The position numbers and the translations under genes were made by a program. A stretch of 64,000 nt of DNA from the NCBI RefSeq assembly GCF_018070075.1, contig NZ_JAGPXE010000006.1:62001-126000 (forward strand), read 5' to 3'. Below are positions 1 to 10,354 of this stretch, piece after piece. A model generated the notes under the pieces. The model had not been told where the DNA came from and made no database searches. It saw only the letters and a list, made by a program, of their open reading frames with translations. The stretch is from Saccharopolyspora endophytica (lineage in GTDB: Bacteria; Actinomycetota; Actinomycetes; Mycobacteriales; Pseudonocardiaceae). Each line of letters begins with the position of its first letter. The first letter of the stretch is position 1.

Positions 1-247
1 CCGCGCGCTGTTCCGGCTGCTCACCCGCGACGAGGAGCACGGCGCCGCCAACCGGGAGCTGTTCGGCCGGTGGCTGGCCAAGTGGGTCCCGCCGTGCCTG
101 GCCGCCGCGCACGCGCTGCAGCCCATCTGGTCCCAGCCGGCGGAGAAGACGCGCACCTTCGACGACTCGTTGAGCGCGACCAAGGAGAAGTTCAGCCAGC
201 TGCTCGAGGAAATCGGGCTCGACGTGCCGAAGGAGTTGGACCAGTGA
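1..247 (+). CDS. prmC: Propane/phenol-type di-iron monooxygenase, hydroxylase small subunit (C-terminal 81 residues)
   Basis: The reading frame is open from base 2 and ends with TGA at 245-247; the 5' part lies outside the window. The 81 visible residues contain [19 protein letters not shown] and end in VPKELDQ, which resembles the end of the beta (small) hydroxylase subunit of actinobacterial propane monooxygenases (PrmC/MimC). This subunit packs against the di-iron alpha subunit and has no metal site of its own. The assignment rests mainly on context: the next gene is a clear coupling protein, and the stop overlaps that gene's GTG start by 3 bases, implying translational coupling. Alpha subunit and reductase genes would be expected just upstream. 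Confidence 0.75.
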   Translation, partial: RALFRLLTRDEEHGAANRELFGRWLAKWVPPCLAAAHALQPIWSQPAEKTRTFDDSLSATKEKFSQLLEEIGLDVPKELDQ

Positions 248-594
248 GCAGCAGCATGCAGTTCGGTTCGCAGGCGGGGTCGTCGAACATGTGCGGCGTC
301 ACCCTGATGAACACCCCGATCGGGCGCGTGGTCGCCGAGGTGATGGCGGGCAAGGAGGGCATCGAGCTCGTGGAGTACCCGTCCATGATCCGCGTGGACG
401 GCACCAAGCTCCTGGAGTTCGACTACGACGAGCTGACCGAGGCGCTCGGTGAGCCCTTCGACGGGTCGATCTTCGAGGAGATCAGCTCCACCCACTACGG
501 CCGCATGGTGCACCTCGACGACCGCACCATCCTGTTCGCCAACCCCGAGGACGCGGCCGAGTACATCGGCTTCGACCTGCTCGCGCGGGACTGA
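244..594 (+). CDS. prmD: Monooxygenase coupling (effector) protein, MmoB/DmpM family
   Basis: A 116-residue protein of the MmoB/DmpM family. In this family the cofactor-free coupling protein docks on the hydroxylase near the di-iron site and controls oxygen activation and electron transfer. The stretches [22 protein letters not shown] and [19 protein letters not shown] are typical of PrmD/MimD proteins of propane monooxygenases. The GTG start at 244 overlaps the upstream stop codon. An in-frame ATG at 256 is an alternative, but the GTG keeps the coupling and the usual MSxSMQFG-like N-terminus. The length matches the family (about 110-120 residues). Confidence 0.88.
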   Translation: MSSSMQFGSQAGSSNMCGVTLMNTPIGRVVAEVMAGKEGIELVEYPSMIRVDGTKLLEFDYDELTEALGEPFDGSIFEEISSTHYGRMVHLDDRTILFANPEDAAEYIGFDLLARD

Positions 595-677
595 CCGATC
601 CGAGCCCGCGGTGGCGGGGTGCTGCGCTCCAAGCCCCGCCACCGCGATTCCACAGCACGAAGGGTGGGACAGCTGCG

Positions 678-1685
678 ATGTACGAGAAGGACGGCGAGAG
701 ATATTTCGTGGTCGACGGGCACGTCCACATCTGGGACGCCCGCGAGTCGAACCGCAAGAACATCCACGGCAAGCAGTTCATCGACTGCTTCTACGACTAC
801 CACCGCAACCTCAGCCCCGAGGAGCACGTGTGGGACTACGACACCTACACCTACTACGGCTCCGAGCGGTTCATGAAGGACGTCTTCGACGACGGCCACG
901 TGGATCACGCCATCTTCCAGGCGACCTTGCTCAACGACTTCTACGAGACGGGCTTCGGTCAGACGGAGGAGGCGTTCGGTCTCACCCAGCGGCATCCGGA
1001 CAAGCTGACCTACAACCACGCCTACGATCCCCGAAACGGTGAGGCCGGCCTGGAGCAGCTGCGCCGGGACGCCGAGCGGATGAACCTCCAGGGAGTCAAG
1101 CTCTACACCGCCGAGTGGAACGGCGACTCGCGCGGGTACCGGCTCGACGACCGGTGGTCGCGTCGCTACCTCGAAGAATGCCTCGAACTCGGCATCAAGA
1201 ACATCCACGTCCACAAGGGACCCACGATCCGGCCGCTGGACCGGGACGCCTTCGACGTCGCCGACGTCGACAAGGTCGCCACCGACTACACCGACCTCAA
1301 CTTCGTCGTCGAGCACGTCGGGCTGCCGCGGCTGGAGGACTTCTGCTGGATCGCCACGCAGGAGCCCAACGTCTACGGCGGGCTCGCGGTCGCGATGCCG
1401 TTCATCCACTCCCGTCCCCGGTACTTCGCGCAGATCATCGGCGAGCTCCTCTACTGGATCGGCGAGGACCGGATCCTCTTCGGCAGCGACTACGCCCTGT
1501 GGACACCGGGGTGGCTGGTGGAGAAGTTCGTCGACTTCCAGATCCCGGCGGACCTGACGGAGTACGCGCCGATCACGGCGGAGCAGAAGAGGAAGGTCCT
1601 CGGGCTCAACGCCGCCGCTCTGTACGACATCGACGTTCCCGGCGAGCTCCAGATCGCCGCGGTGGCGGGGGCGGAGGCGCGATGA
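678..1685 (+). CDS. Amidohydrolase family protein of the propane monooxygenase cluster
   Basis: A 335-residue metal-dependent hydrolase of the amidohydrolase_2 (PF04909-like) family, which includes hydrolases and decarboxylases with a TIM-barrel fold. The metal-site pattern is visible: H15-x-H17 in DGHVHIW, H179 in NIHVHK, H213 in VVEHVG, and D271 in LFGSDY. The gene lies 83 bases after prmD and its last bases overlap the next start (ATGA). Amidohydrolases of this type recur in actinobacterial prm/mim clusters between the coupling protein and a chaperonin. Its substrate there is not settled, so a role in monooxygenase maturation or in handling an oxidised product is inference. Confidence 0.8.
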   Translation: MYEKDGERYFVVDGHVHIWDARESNRKNIHGKQFIDCFYDYHRNLSPEEHVWDYDTYTYYGSERFMKDVFDDGHVDHAIFQATLLNDFYETGFGQTEEAFGLTQRHPDKLTYNHAYDPRNGEAGLEQLRRDAERMNLQGVKLYTAEWNGDSRGYRLDDRWSRRYLEECLELGIKNIHVHKGPTIRPLDRDAFDVADVDKVATDYTDLNFVVEHVGLPRLEDFCWIATQEPNVYGGLAVAMPFIHSRPRYFAQIIGELLYWIGEDRILFGSDYALWTPGWLVEKFVDFQIPADLTEYAPITAEQKRKVLGLNAAALYDIDVPGELQIAAVAGAEAR

Positions 1686-2401
1686 CCACCACCCTCCGCT
1701 CCGTGGAGACCGACGTCCTGGCGGCATTGGCGACGGTGACCGACCCCGAGCTGGACGAGCCCGTGACGGAGCTGGGGTTCGTGCGCTCGGTGGTCGTCGA
1801 CGACGAAGGGGTCGAGGTGCACCTGCGCCTGCCGACCTCGTTCTGCGCCCCCAACTTCGCCTACCTGATGGTGGCCGACGCCCACGACGCGCTCGCCGAA
1901 GTGCCCGGGGTGGGACGTGTTCGGGTGCTGCTGGACGACCACCACGACTCCGCGAAGATCAACAACGGTATCGCCGCCGGACTCGGGTACGCCGGAACCT
2001 TCGGTTCCGAGGCCGAGGAGGGGCTCGACGAGCTGCGCCGCACCTTCCAGCGCAAGGCCCACCTGGCGGCGGTGGAGCGCTGCTGCCGGTCGGTGCTCGG
2101 CGGTGGTGCGTGGTCGCTCGACGAGCTGCCGCTGCTGGAGCTGTTCGACCTGCCCGAGGGGCGTCTCAAGGCCGCCCTGGTGCGGCGGCGGGAGGCGATC
2201 GGACTGCCCGGTCATGCGCATGCGCGCGTGCTCGTCGACCACGAGGGCGCACCGATCCCGAGCACCGATACCGCGCTGTGGCTGCGCTTCGCCGCCGCCA
2301 CGAGGGTCTCGATCGAGGGCAACGCCCACTTCTGCCGGGGCCTGCTCGCGACCCGCTACGCCGAGAACGACGTCGTCATCACGAATTCGAGAACCACCTG
2401 A
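1682..2401 (+). CDS. DUF59/MIP18 family metal-sulfur cluster assembly-like protein
   Basis: A 239-residue protein. The first 100 residues match the DUF59/MIP18 fold (DPELDEPVTELGFV, then a beta-rich segment with FCAPNFAYLM), found in SufT and PaaD, which help mature or insert metal centres. The C-terminal 140 residues are an extension without a recognised domain. ATG at 1682 overlaps the amidohydrolase stop, so translation is coupled. Its place between the monooxygenase genes and GroEL suggests a role in assembling the di-iron hydroxylase or the reductase Fe-S centre. That role is inference from context. Confidence 0.75.
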   Translation: MTTTLRSVETDVLAALATVTDPELDEPVTELGFVRSVVVDDEGVEVHLRLPTSFCAPNFAYLMVADAHDALAEVPGVGRVRVLLDDHHDSAKINNGIAAGLGYAGTFGSEAEEGLDELRRTFQRKAHLAAVERCCRSVLGGGAWSLDELPLLELFDLPEGRLKAALVRRREAIGLPGHAHARVLVDHEGAPIPSTDTALWLRFAAATRVSIEGNAHFCRGLLATRYAENDVVITNSRTT

Positions 2402-2428
2402 GCTGGGCCCGTGTCCGGGTGTTGGTAG

Positions 2429-4108
<1,680 letters not shown>

Positions 4109-4118
4109 AGGGGCCAGG

Positions 4119-4152
4119 AGGTGCGCCCACGGTCGTCGTGGTGGGCGCACCT
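4119..4152. terminator. Terminator hairpin after groEL
   Basis: A perfect 12-bp inverted repeat, AGGTGCGCCCAC (4119-4130) and GTGGGCGCACCT (4141-4152), with a 10-base loop. It starts 10 bases after the groEL stop and lies before the convergent hydratase-like gene. There is no T-run, which is common for actinobacterial terminators, and it could serve both strands. Confidence 0.75.
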
Positions 4153-4160
4153 CGCCAGGT

Positions 4161-4652
4161 TCACCGGCGCGCGAACTCGCGGCCGGTGAACGCTTGGACC
4201 TGGCGCAACGCGAGCGAGAGGAGTTCCGCTGTGGTGCAGCGGAAGTCGACCAATCCGAGCGCGAGCGCCTCCGAAGTCCGATGTGGACCGAATTCGGGCG
4301 CGGGCTGCACGGTCCCGGTGGACATGATGCGGACGTCCGCGGCGGCGGCCAACGCGTAGCCCGCCCCGACGGCATCGCCGTTGAGGGCCGCGACGACCGG
4401 AAGCGGGTGAGCCCGAAGAGCACTCAGCGCCTCCGGCAGCGCGAGGCGGGCGTCGTCCCGCGCAGGCCCCTCGACCGGATCGAGATCGGGGGCGAACACC
4501 CCGCGCGCTCCCGTGAGGACGACGGCCCGGTCCGGCCCGATGTAGGCGAGGGCCTCGGTCAGGCTGTCGAGCAGCCCAGCGGTCAGAACGCGGCGATCCG
4601 CGGGGCGGATGCGCACCACCACCGCCACGCCCCGGTGTTCGAGGTCGAGCAT
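4161..4652 (-). CDS. Short enoyl-CoA hydratase/isomerase-like protein, probably non-catalytic
   Basis: A 163-residue protein of the crotonase superfamily, well below the usual 250-270 residues. The core pieces RAVVLTGARGVFAPDLD and LPVVAALNGDAVGAGYALAAAADVRI are recognisable. The normal oxyanion motif (AFCAG-x-D) is replaced by VFAPDLD and the region that normally holds the catalytic glutamates is lost. ATG 4652 is preferred over GTG codons up to 4682 because GGAGG lies 5 bases upstream of it. It may be a degenerate paralogue or a binding protein. It stands alone, convergent with groEL. Confidence 0.65.
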   Translation of the reverse strand: MLDLEHRGVAVVVRIRPADRRVLTAGLLDSLTEALAYIGPDRAVVLTGARGVFAPDLDPVEGPARDDARLALPEALSALRAHPLPVVAALNGDAVGAGYALAAAADVRIMSTGTVQPAPEFGPHRTSEALALGLVDFRCTTAELLSLALRQVQAFTGREFARR

Positions 4653-4722
4653 CAGCGCCTCCAGCGATCGCGGAATCACCACCCACCACGGGAGACCCTA
4701 GGTTCAGCGGAAACCGCGCCAT

Positions 4723-4737
4723 GTCTCACTTTGAGAC
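4723..4737. promoter_or_regulatory. Perfect inverted repeat GTCTCA-N3-TGAGAC, candidate operator
   Basis: GTCTCA and TGAGAC arms around CTT lie in the gap between the divergent hydratase-like gene (start 4652) and the small gene at 4795. Size and position fit a dimeric repressor site. The binding protein is unknown. Confidence 0.4.
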
Positions 4738-4794
4738 CGCGCCGAGCCCGTCGGAGCGGTAGTCCTGTCCTGACCCGATCGGGGAGGTAGCGCA

Positions 4795-4950
4795 GTGCCG
4801 AACACGACGCACGACACACCGGAAACCCCGCACGCCCAGCACCGGGAGAGGCACCGGGACTGCCTCGCCAGGGCCCTGCCCGAGCTGATCGCCCAGGGCT
4901 GGCGGCTCGACCACATCAGCGAGACGACCGAGCCCGAGGACGACTGCTGA
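4795..4950 (+). CDS. Small hypothetical protein (51 aa)
   Basis: GTG at 4795 is preceded by GGGAGGTAG, a good ribosome site, and the frame runs to TGA at 4948-4950. The product is polar and His/Glu/Asp-rich: it begins VPNTTHDTPETPHAQ, has a helical centre (CLARALPELIAQGWRLDHI) and ends EPEDDC. No family was recognised. The ribosome site and amphipathic core favour a real gene. It is convergent with the GGDEF/EAL gene, with only two bases between the stops. Confidence 0.55.
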   Translation: MPNTTHDTPETPHAQHRERHRDCLARALPELIAQGWRLDHISETTEPEDDC

Positions 4951-4952
4951 GC

Positions 4953-7022
4953 TCACCAGGTGATCGGGCCTGCTTCGATGAGTTGGGCCAGGTCGGGGCC
5001 GGGGACGGCCTTGGAGAACAGCCAGCCCTGGTAGGCGTCGACGTCCATGGACCGCAGGACCTCGAACTGCTCGGGGGTTTCGACGCCTTCGGCGACCGTG
5101 ACGCAGTCCAGCGCGCCCGCGAGGTCGGTGACCGTGCTGACCAGCATCCGGTCGACGCGGCTGGTGGTGATGTCCTGGACGAACGTCCGGTCGATCTTGA
5201 TGGACTGCGCCGGGAAGTCCCGGATGCGCGTCAGCGAGGAGTACCCGGTGCCGAAGTCGTCCACGGAGAACCGCACGCCGAGGGCCCGGAGGTCGTTCAT
5301 GCTGTCGTGCATCCGGGACGGCACGTCGACGATCGCGGTCTCGACCAGCTCGATGACGATGCGGTCCCACGCGATGCCGGTCTCGGAGACGAGCCGTTCC
5401 AGCAGGTCGTTGAAGGTCGGGTAGCCGGGCATCAGCTCGGCGACGTTCACCGCCACCGACACCGGCTTCCCGCCCGGCGGGACCGGCCAGTCCGCCGCGT
5501 CGCGCAGCGCCCTGCCCAGCACCCACGCGTCGAGGTCGGCCAGCATCCCCGCCCGCTCGGCGACCGGCAGGATCGTTCCCGGCGACAGCATCCCGCGCTC
5601 GGGGTGCTCCCAGCGCAGCAGCGACTCGCAGGTGCGGATCGTGCCGTCCGCCCCGACCACCGGCTGGTAGTGCAGCGTCAGCTCGTCGTTGTCGATCGCG
5701 TCGCGGAGCTCGGTCTCCAGCTCCAGCTGGTCGTCGATCGAGTCGATCAGCTTGCGCTCGGCGAACGCGAGGTTGGTCATCCCGGCCTTCTTCGCCTCCT
5801 GCAAGGACGAGAACGCCCACCGGACGAGGTCTTCGGCGCTCGTGCCGCCGCATTCGGAACCGACAGCGGCGCCGATCATGGCCGAGACCTGAACGCGCTG
5901 CTCCCGCACCGGGATCGTCGCGTGCATCAGGTCGGCGACCGTCGTCACGATCTCGGCGATACCGCCCTCCGCCTCGACGTCCGGGCACACGAGGGCGAAC
6001 TCGTCGGCCGCCGTGCGGGCCACCGACCACCCGGTGGGCAGCTTGTCCTGCAAGCGCTGCCCCACGGCGATCAGCACCTCGTCGCCCGCCTCGTAGCCGA
6101 GCGCTTCGTTGATGCGGTTGAAGTTCTTGATGTCGCAGTACAGGACCGCGGCCCGCGACACATCGGTGTCGGCGACCAGCTGAGGGATCGCCGCGCGGTT
6201 CCACAGGCCGGTCAGCTCGTCGTGGTAGGCCCAGTAGCGCAGCGACTCGGCCTCGCGCTGCCGGTCGGTGATGTCCTCGAAGACCACCAGCCAGAACGGA
6301 TCACCGCACGACTGCTGGGATTTCGCGATGCGCAGCTCGCAGTGGACGGGCCGGCCGTCGGACCGGGCCAACGTCCGCTCGTAGACCGCCTGGTCGTCCG
6401 GGGGCGCGCCGTGCGCGAACGACGCGGCGATGTTCTCCAGCCCGGGGGTGTCCGGATCCAGCAGCGCCGTCGCGTGCATGCCCTGCAGCTCGTCCGGCGA
6501 GTAGTTCAGCAGCTCGCACAGCGCCGTGTTGGAGTCGATGACGTGGCCGAAGCGGTCGAAGAGACCGATCGCGACCGGGGCGAGCTCGTAGAGATCGCGG
6601 AACTGCCGCAGCGAGGTCTCCAGCTGCTGGTGAACCGCGGTGTCGTCGCGGGTCAGCTTGGCGTAGCCGAGCAGGTCGCCGTCCGGCGACCACAGCGCGG
6701 TGATCACCACGTTCGCCCAGAACCAGCTTCCGTCCTTGCGCACGCGCCAGTCCTCGTAGACGTGCGAGCCGTGCTCGCGCGCCTGTTCGAGCGACTTCCC
6801 GGGATGACCGTTGGCGAGCTGCTCGGGGGTGTAGAACGGCTCCGTGCTGCTGCCGATCGCCTCGGACGCGGTCGCGCCCATGATCCGTTCCGCCCCGTGG
6901 TTCCAGCTGGTGACGGTTCCCGTCGCGTCGAGCGTGTAAACGGCGTAGTTGTCCAGCGACCGTCCGAATGGGCCGACGAATGCGCTCACGTCGGCCACGC
7001 GGTGACCCTCGGTCATGTGCAT
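4953..7022 (-). CDS. PAS-PAS-GGDEF-EAL cyclic-di-GMP signalling protein
   Basis: About 689 residues without a transmembrane segment, so a cytoplasmic sensor. Order: PAS (about 15-125, with VTSWNHGAERIMG), PAS (about 140-255), GGDEF (about 265-420) and EAL (about 435-685). The GGDEF signature reads AADEF, so the diguanylate cyclase site is probably inactive. The EAL domain keeps ESLLRW, DDFGTGYSSL and VAEGVETPEQF and is likely a working c-di-GMP phosphodiesterase, possibly controlled by GTP binding to the GGDEF domain. Start: ATG 7022 has GGAG about 6 bases upstream; ATG 7016 is the alternative. In Streptomyces such proteins set c-di-GMP levels that control development. Confidence 0.9.
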   Translation of the reverse strand: MHMTEGHRVADVSAFVGPFGRSLDNYAVYTLDATGTVTSWNHGAERIMGATASEAIGSSTEPFYTPEQLANGHPGKSLEQAREHGSHVYEDWRVRKDGSWFWANVVITALWSPDGDLLGYAKLTRDDTAVHQQLETSLRQFRDLYELAPVAIGLFDRFGHVIDSNTALCELLNYSPDELQGMHATALLDPDTPGLENIAASFAHGAPPDDQAVYERTLARSDGRPVHCELRIAKSQQSCGDPFWLVVFEDITDRQREAESLRYWAYHDELTGLWNRAAIPQLVADTDVSRAAVLYCDIKNFNRINEALGYEAGDEVLIAVGQRLQDKLPTGWSVARTAADEFALVCPDVEAEGGIAEIVTTVADLMHATIPVREQRVQVSAMIGAAVGSECGGTSAEDLVRWAFSSLQEAKKAGMTNLAFAERKLIDSIDDQLELETELRDAIDNDELTLHYQPVVGADGTIRTCESLLRWEHPERGMLSPGTILPVAERAGMLADLDAWVLGRALRDAADWPVPPGGKPVSVAVNVAELMPGYPTFNDLLERLVSETGIAWDRIVIELVETAIVDVPSRMHDSMNDLRALGVRFSVDDFGTGYSSLTRIRDFPAQSIKIDRTFVQDITTSRVDRMLVSTVTDLAGALDCVTVAEGVETPEQFEVLRSMDVDAYQGWLFSKAVPGPDLAQLIEAGPITW

Positions 7023-7224
7023 GCATCTCCACTCGGCAACCGGGGGCGGGGTTGCACGCCCCTCATGGGTTCGACTCGGTGGCGGTGTTCCCGCCCTGAG
7101 CGTTCGGTGGTGCGATGCCCTGCTGCGCCGCAGCGTCACGGGCCTGTGCCCGGGCTCTCAGATCATCAGCGATTCGTGGGGGAGAGCGATCTTCGAGACG
7201 CACGACGCCTCGAACACCTGGTCC

Positions 7225-8013
7225 TCACCGCTCGGACGAGTTGAACCGCGGTGCCTCCTTGCCGAGGAAGGCGCGCACGCCTTCGGCCGCGTCGGATGAG
7301 GCGAACGCCTGCTCGGACAGCGGCAACGTCGACCGGATCGCGTCCCGGTCGCCGTCCCGGCCGTTGTGCACCGCCCGCTTGACCAGCGCGAGCGCCGTGG
7401 CGGGGAGCTCGGTCAGGCGCGAGGCCAGCTCGCGGGCGGTGGTGAGCGCGTCGCCTCGGGGGACGACGCGGTTGACCAGACCCCAGGTCAGCGCGGTCTC
7501 CACGGGGACCGGGTCGCCGAAGAACATCATCTCCACGGCGCGCGCCTCGCCCACCCGGCGCGTGACGCGAACCGGTCCGCCGGACGCCGGGATCACGCCG
7601 AGCTTGATCTCGGGCAGCGCGACCTCGGTCCCGGCTTCGGCGATGACCAGGTCGCAGCACACCGCCAGCTCCAGCCCACCGCCGTAGGCGAGCCCGTTGA
7701 GCGCGGCGATCGTGGGCTTGGGGAACTCGTCGACGAGGCCGAACGTCTCGTTCTCGAACGTCAGTTTCCGGTCCACCACGTCGCCGCCGGCGATCAGCGA
7801 CGGGAACTCCTTGATGTCCGACCCCGCGCAGAAGGCCCGGTCGCCCGCCCCGGTCAGCACCAGCACGCGCGTCTCCGGGTCGTCGGCGAGCCGGCGCAGC
7901 ACGGCGTTGAGCTGCCGGGTGAGATCGAGGGTGGTGACGTTCATCGGCGGGTCGTTCAACGTCACCACGGCGACGTGGTCCTCGACGGTGCAGGTCACGA
8001 GGTCGGTGCTCAT
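7225..8013 (-). CDS. Enoyl-CoA hydratase/isomerase family protein
   Basis: A full-length 262-residue crotonase. The oxyanion-hole motif AFCAGSDIKEFPSL, the second backbone site GGGLELAVCCD and the catalytic segment PEIKLGVIPASGGPVR with its acidic residue are all present, so hydratase or isomerase activity on acyl-CoA thioesters is expected. The substrate cannot be told from sequence. ATG at 8013 follows GGAAGGACT. The gene stands alone, separated by about 200 bases from the GGDEF/EAL gene and divergent from the small gene at 8197. Confidence 0.88.
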   Translation of the reverse strand: MSTDLVTCTVEDHVAVVTLNDPPMNVTTLDLTRQLNAVLRRLADDPETRVLVLTGAGDRAFCAGSDIKEFPSLIAGGDVVDRKLTFENETFGLVDEFPKPTIAALNGLAYGGGLELAVCCDLVIAEAGTEVALPEIKLGVIPASGGPVRVTRRVGEARAVEMMFFGDPVPVETALTWGLVNRVVPRGDALTTARELASRLTELPATALALVKRAVHNGRDGDRDAIRSTLPLSEQAFASSDAAEGVRAFLGKEAPRFNSSER

Positions 8014-8196
8014 CGGAGCGGAGTCCTTCCCACGGGAGGTGGCGGAGCGGGCCCGCCCACTCTAGGGAAGCGAACGCCCCGGATCGCGCCACCGAGGTGC
8101 CCAGGAGCGGCGTGCAGGTCCCCGGTGGTCATCGTGCATCCTGGTGTTCGAAAGAGCAGGCGCGGAAGTGGCGCCTGGATACCGCAGGAGGACCGT

Positions 8197-8361
8197 GTGA
8201 GCACCGACAACGAGCGCCCGGAGATCGACCTCTCGCGCGACCCCAACCCCGGCGTCCCCGACCACGCCGCGCCCGAGGGCGCGGGTCTCGACCCGCTCAT
8301 CGACCTCTCTCGCGACCCGAACCCGGGCAAGGCGGACCACGCCAAGCCCGACGACGAGTGA
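8197..8361 (+). CDS. Small acidic protein with an internal tandem repeat (54 aa)
   Basis: GTG 8197 is preceded by CAGGAGGA. The 54-residue product consists almost entirely of two copies of a roughly 19-residue unit, IDLSRDPNPG-x-x-DHA-x-P, separated by a short Gly-containing linker. It is highly charged, has no hydrophobic core and is probably disordered. No family was recognised. The good ribosome site, conserved repeat and strong terminator right after the stop support a real gene. The duplicated unit suggests a short linear binding motif (inference). Confidence 0.65.
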   Translation: MSTDNERPEIDLSRDPNPGVPDHAAPEGAGLDPLIDLSRDPNPGKADHAKPDDE

Positions 8362-8377
8362 CCGTCCTCTGAGGACG

Positions 8378-8411
8378 CGGTTCCGGGAGGCCTCGGAGCC
8401 TCCCGGAACCG
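8378..8411. terminator. Bidirectional terminator hairpin
   Basis: A perfect 14-bp stem, CGGTTCCGGGAGGC (8378-8391) and GCCTCCCGGAACCG (8398-8411), with a 6-base loop. It lies between the convergent small gene and the ABC ATPase gene. It lacks a T-run. Confidence 0.85.
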
Positions 8412-8417
8412 TCCGCT

Positions 8418-9098
8418 TCAGAGGTGAGCGGGCTGCTTCAGCCGCCCGTCGTGGACCTCGGCGATCTGGTCCACCGCGGTGAGGTGGGTGCGGTCGTGGG
8501 TGACCAGCACCGTCGCCGTGGCCTGCCGGTGGGTGAGCTCGGTGATCAGGTCGATGACGGCCGCACCGCGATCGTGATCGAGAGCGCTGGTCGGCTCGTC
8601 CACCAGCAGCACCGTCGGGTCGTGCATCAGCGCGCGGGCGATGTTGACGCGCTGGCGCTGACCGCCCGAGAGCTGGTGCGGACGCCTGCTGGACAGCTCC
8701 GCCATCCCCACGGCGTCGAGCAGCTCCATCGCCCGGCCCCGGGCCGCGCGCGGCTTGCGGCCGTCGATCTGAGCCATCACCTGCAGCTGCTCGGCGGCGG
8801 TCAGCGACGCCAGCAGGTTGGGCTGCTGGAAGACGATGCCGATCTTGGTGCGGCGCAGCTCGGCGAGCTCGCCGCGGGACAGGCCGGTGGTGGAGGCCCC
8901 GTCGATGGCCACCGCACCCGAATCCGGCGTGATCAGCGTCGCTGCGACGGCCAGCAGGCTGGACTTGCCGGACCCGGACGGGCCGACCACCGCGGTCAGG
9001 CTTCCGGCCGGGACCTGGAGGCTGACGCGGTCGAGCGCGGTCAGCTTGGAATCCCCGTCGGGGTAGGTGAGGGTGATGTCGTTCAGTTCGAGGCTCAT
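8418..9098 (-). CDS. ABC transporter ATP-binding protein, MacB/LolD type
   Basis: 226 residues, the usual size of a free-standing ATPase. Walker A is GPSGSGKSS, the Q-loop is in IVFQQPNLL, the ABC signature is LSGGQRQR, Walker B is VLLVDEPTSALD, and the switch histidine is in VLVTHD. It is closest in type to the MacB/LolD/FtsE group, which powers mechanotransmission permeases rather than classical channels. ATG 9098 overlaps the permease stop (ATGA), so the two proteins are translationally coupled and form one transporter. Confidence 0.92.
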   Translation of the reverse strand: MSLELNDITLTYPDGDSKLTALDRVSLQVPAGSLTAVVGPSGSGKSSLLAVAATLITPDSGAVAIDGASTTGLSRGELAELRRTKIGIVFQQPNLLASLTAAEQLQVMAQIDGRKPRAARGRAMELLDAVGMAELSSRRPHQLSGGQRQRVNIARALMHDPTVLLVDEPTSALDHDRGAAVIDLITELTHRQATATVLVTHDRTHLTAVDQIAEVHDGRLKQPAHL

Positions 9099-10183
9099 CG
9101 GGCGCTCCCCAGGGCGGTCAGCGGGTCGACGGACGTGATGCGGCGGATGGACAGGGCGGCGCCGAGCGCGCCGAGCGCGATCATCACCGCGGCGGGCACC
9201 AGGACGGTGGCGGGCGTGAGGGTGAAGGGCACCGCCGAGCCGGCGACCAGCGCACCGAGTCCCGCCGCGATGCCGGTGCCGATCAGGGTTCCGCCGGTGA
9301 GCAGCACGACGGCCTGCCCGAGCGCGTCCTTGAGCAGCGAGCCGGTCGAGGCGCCCAGCGCCTTGAGGACGGCGACGTCGCCGCTGCGCTGGATGGTCCA
9401 CACGGTGAAGAACGCGCCGATGACCAGGGCCGAGATCGCGAAGAGGAATCCGCGCATGAGCTGCAGGGAGCCGTTCTCCGAGGAGTAGGAACCGATCGCG
9501 GTCAGCGAGTCGGCCTTCGTCACCGTCGCGGTTCCCGCGGCCTCGTCGAGGGAGGCCAGATCGGTGCCGGGTGCGGCGGTCAAGGCGACCACGGTGGCGG
9601 TCGGGCCGGCGCCGCGGTCGGTGGGCGGGGCGGTCTTCTGCCAGGTGTTCAGGCTGGTCCAGATCACCGGGGTGTGGCTGAACGAGTCGTCACCGCTGAC
9701 CGAGGCGGCCACCAGCTCCTGCCCGGCGAGGGTGAACTTCTGGCCCGCGGTCACGCCGAGCTCTTCGGCGGCGGTGGTCGACAGGACCGCGGCCCCGTCG
9801 CCGATCTTGCTGCTCTCGGGGGCGAGCGCCGAGCCGGGCTCGACGCCGAACGCCGACACCCCGGTGCTCTTGACCCCGGCGGTGGCCTTGGTGGTGGTGA
9901 TGCCCAGCGGCTCGGCGCCGGTCACACCGGGGGCCTCGGCCAGCCGCCGCCACTGCTGCTCGGTGACGGTGGAGTTGGCGTAGGACAGGTCCTCGCCGCT
10001 GCTGGGCGCGTTGAAGGCGATCCGCTCCGCCGGCAGCGACGTGATCGCGGAGATGTTCTGCTGCCCCAGACCGGCGGTCAAACCGGACAGCAGGCCGACG
10101 AGCAGGGTGATCAGGATGATGACGACGCCCATGAGGGCGAACCGTCCTTTGGCGAACTTCAGGTCTCTCCAGGCGACGAACAC
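9095..10183 (-). CDS. FtsX/MacB-like ABC transporter permease
   Basis: A 362-residue membrane protein with the MacB layout: one N-terminal transmembrane helix (about 18-40), a large extracytoplasmic domain (about 45-250) and three C-terminal helices ending in RRITSVDPLTALGSAR. GTG 10183 is chosen because VFVAWRDLKFAKGR begins there, as in the family, with AAGGA about 11 bases upstream. It lies upstream of its ATPase in the same operon and is divergent from the histidine kinase gene across 171 bases. Such pairs often export peptides or antibiotics or respond to envelope stress, under control of the neighbouring two-component system (inference). Confidence 0.88.
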   Translation of the reverse strand: MFVAWRDLKFAKGRFALMGVVIILITLLVGLLSGLTAGLGQQNISAITSLPAERIAFNAPSSGEDLSYANSTVTEQQWRRLAEAPGVTGAEPLGITTTKATAGVKSTGVSAFGVEPGSALAPESSKIGDGAAVLSTTAAEELGVTAGQKFTLAGQELVAASVSGDDSFSHTPVIWTSLNTWQKTAPPTDRGAGPTATVVALTAAPGTDLASLDEAAGTATVTKADSLTAIGSYSSENGSLQLMRGFLFAISALVIGAFFTVWTIQRSGDVAVLKALGASTGSLLKDALGQAVVLLTGGTLIGTGIAAGLGALVAGSAVPFTLTPATVLVPAAVMIALGALGAALSIRRITSVDPLTALGSAR

Positions 10184-10339
10184 GGTTTCCGCCTGTCCTT
10201 TCGTTGGGTCTGCGAGGTACACGTCGACTCTCGCCGTCGACCCCGTGCGCGGGCATCTGGCGCAGGACAGCACTCGCCGCATCGAAGGTCGCCACGCCGC
10301 TTGTAACTTTCGACAGAGGTCCCGCGTTCTGCCGGGCCC

Positions 10340-10345
10340 TAGACT
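10340..10345 (+). promoter_or_regulatory. Likely -10 box (TAGACT) of a leaderless kinase-regulator transcript
   Basis: TAGACT begins 15 bases before the GTG at 10355. No ribosome site precedes that GTG, so the transcript probably starts at or next to the start codon. No convincing -35 box was seen. Confidence 0.45.
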
Positions 10346-10354
10346 TGACGGACT

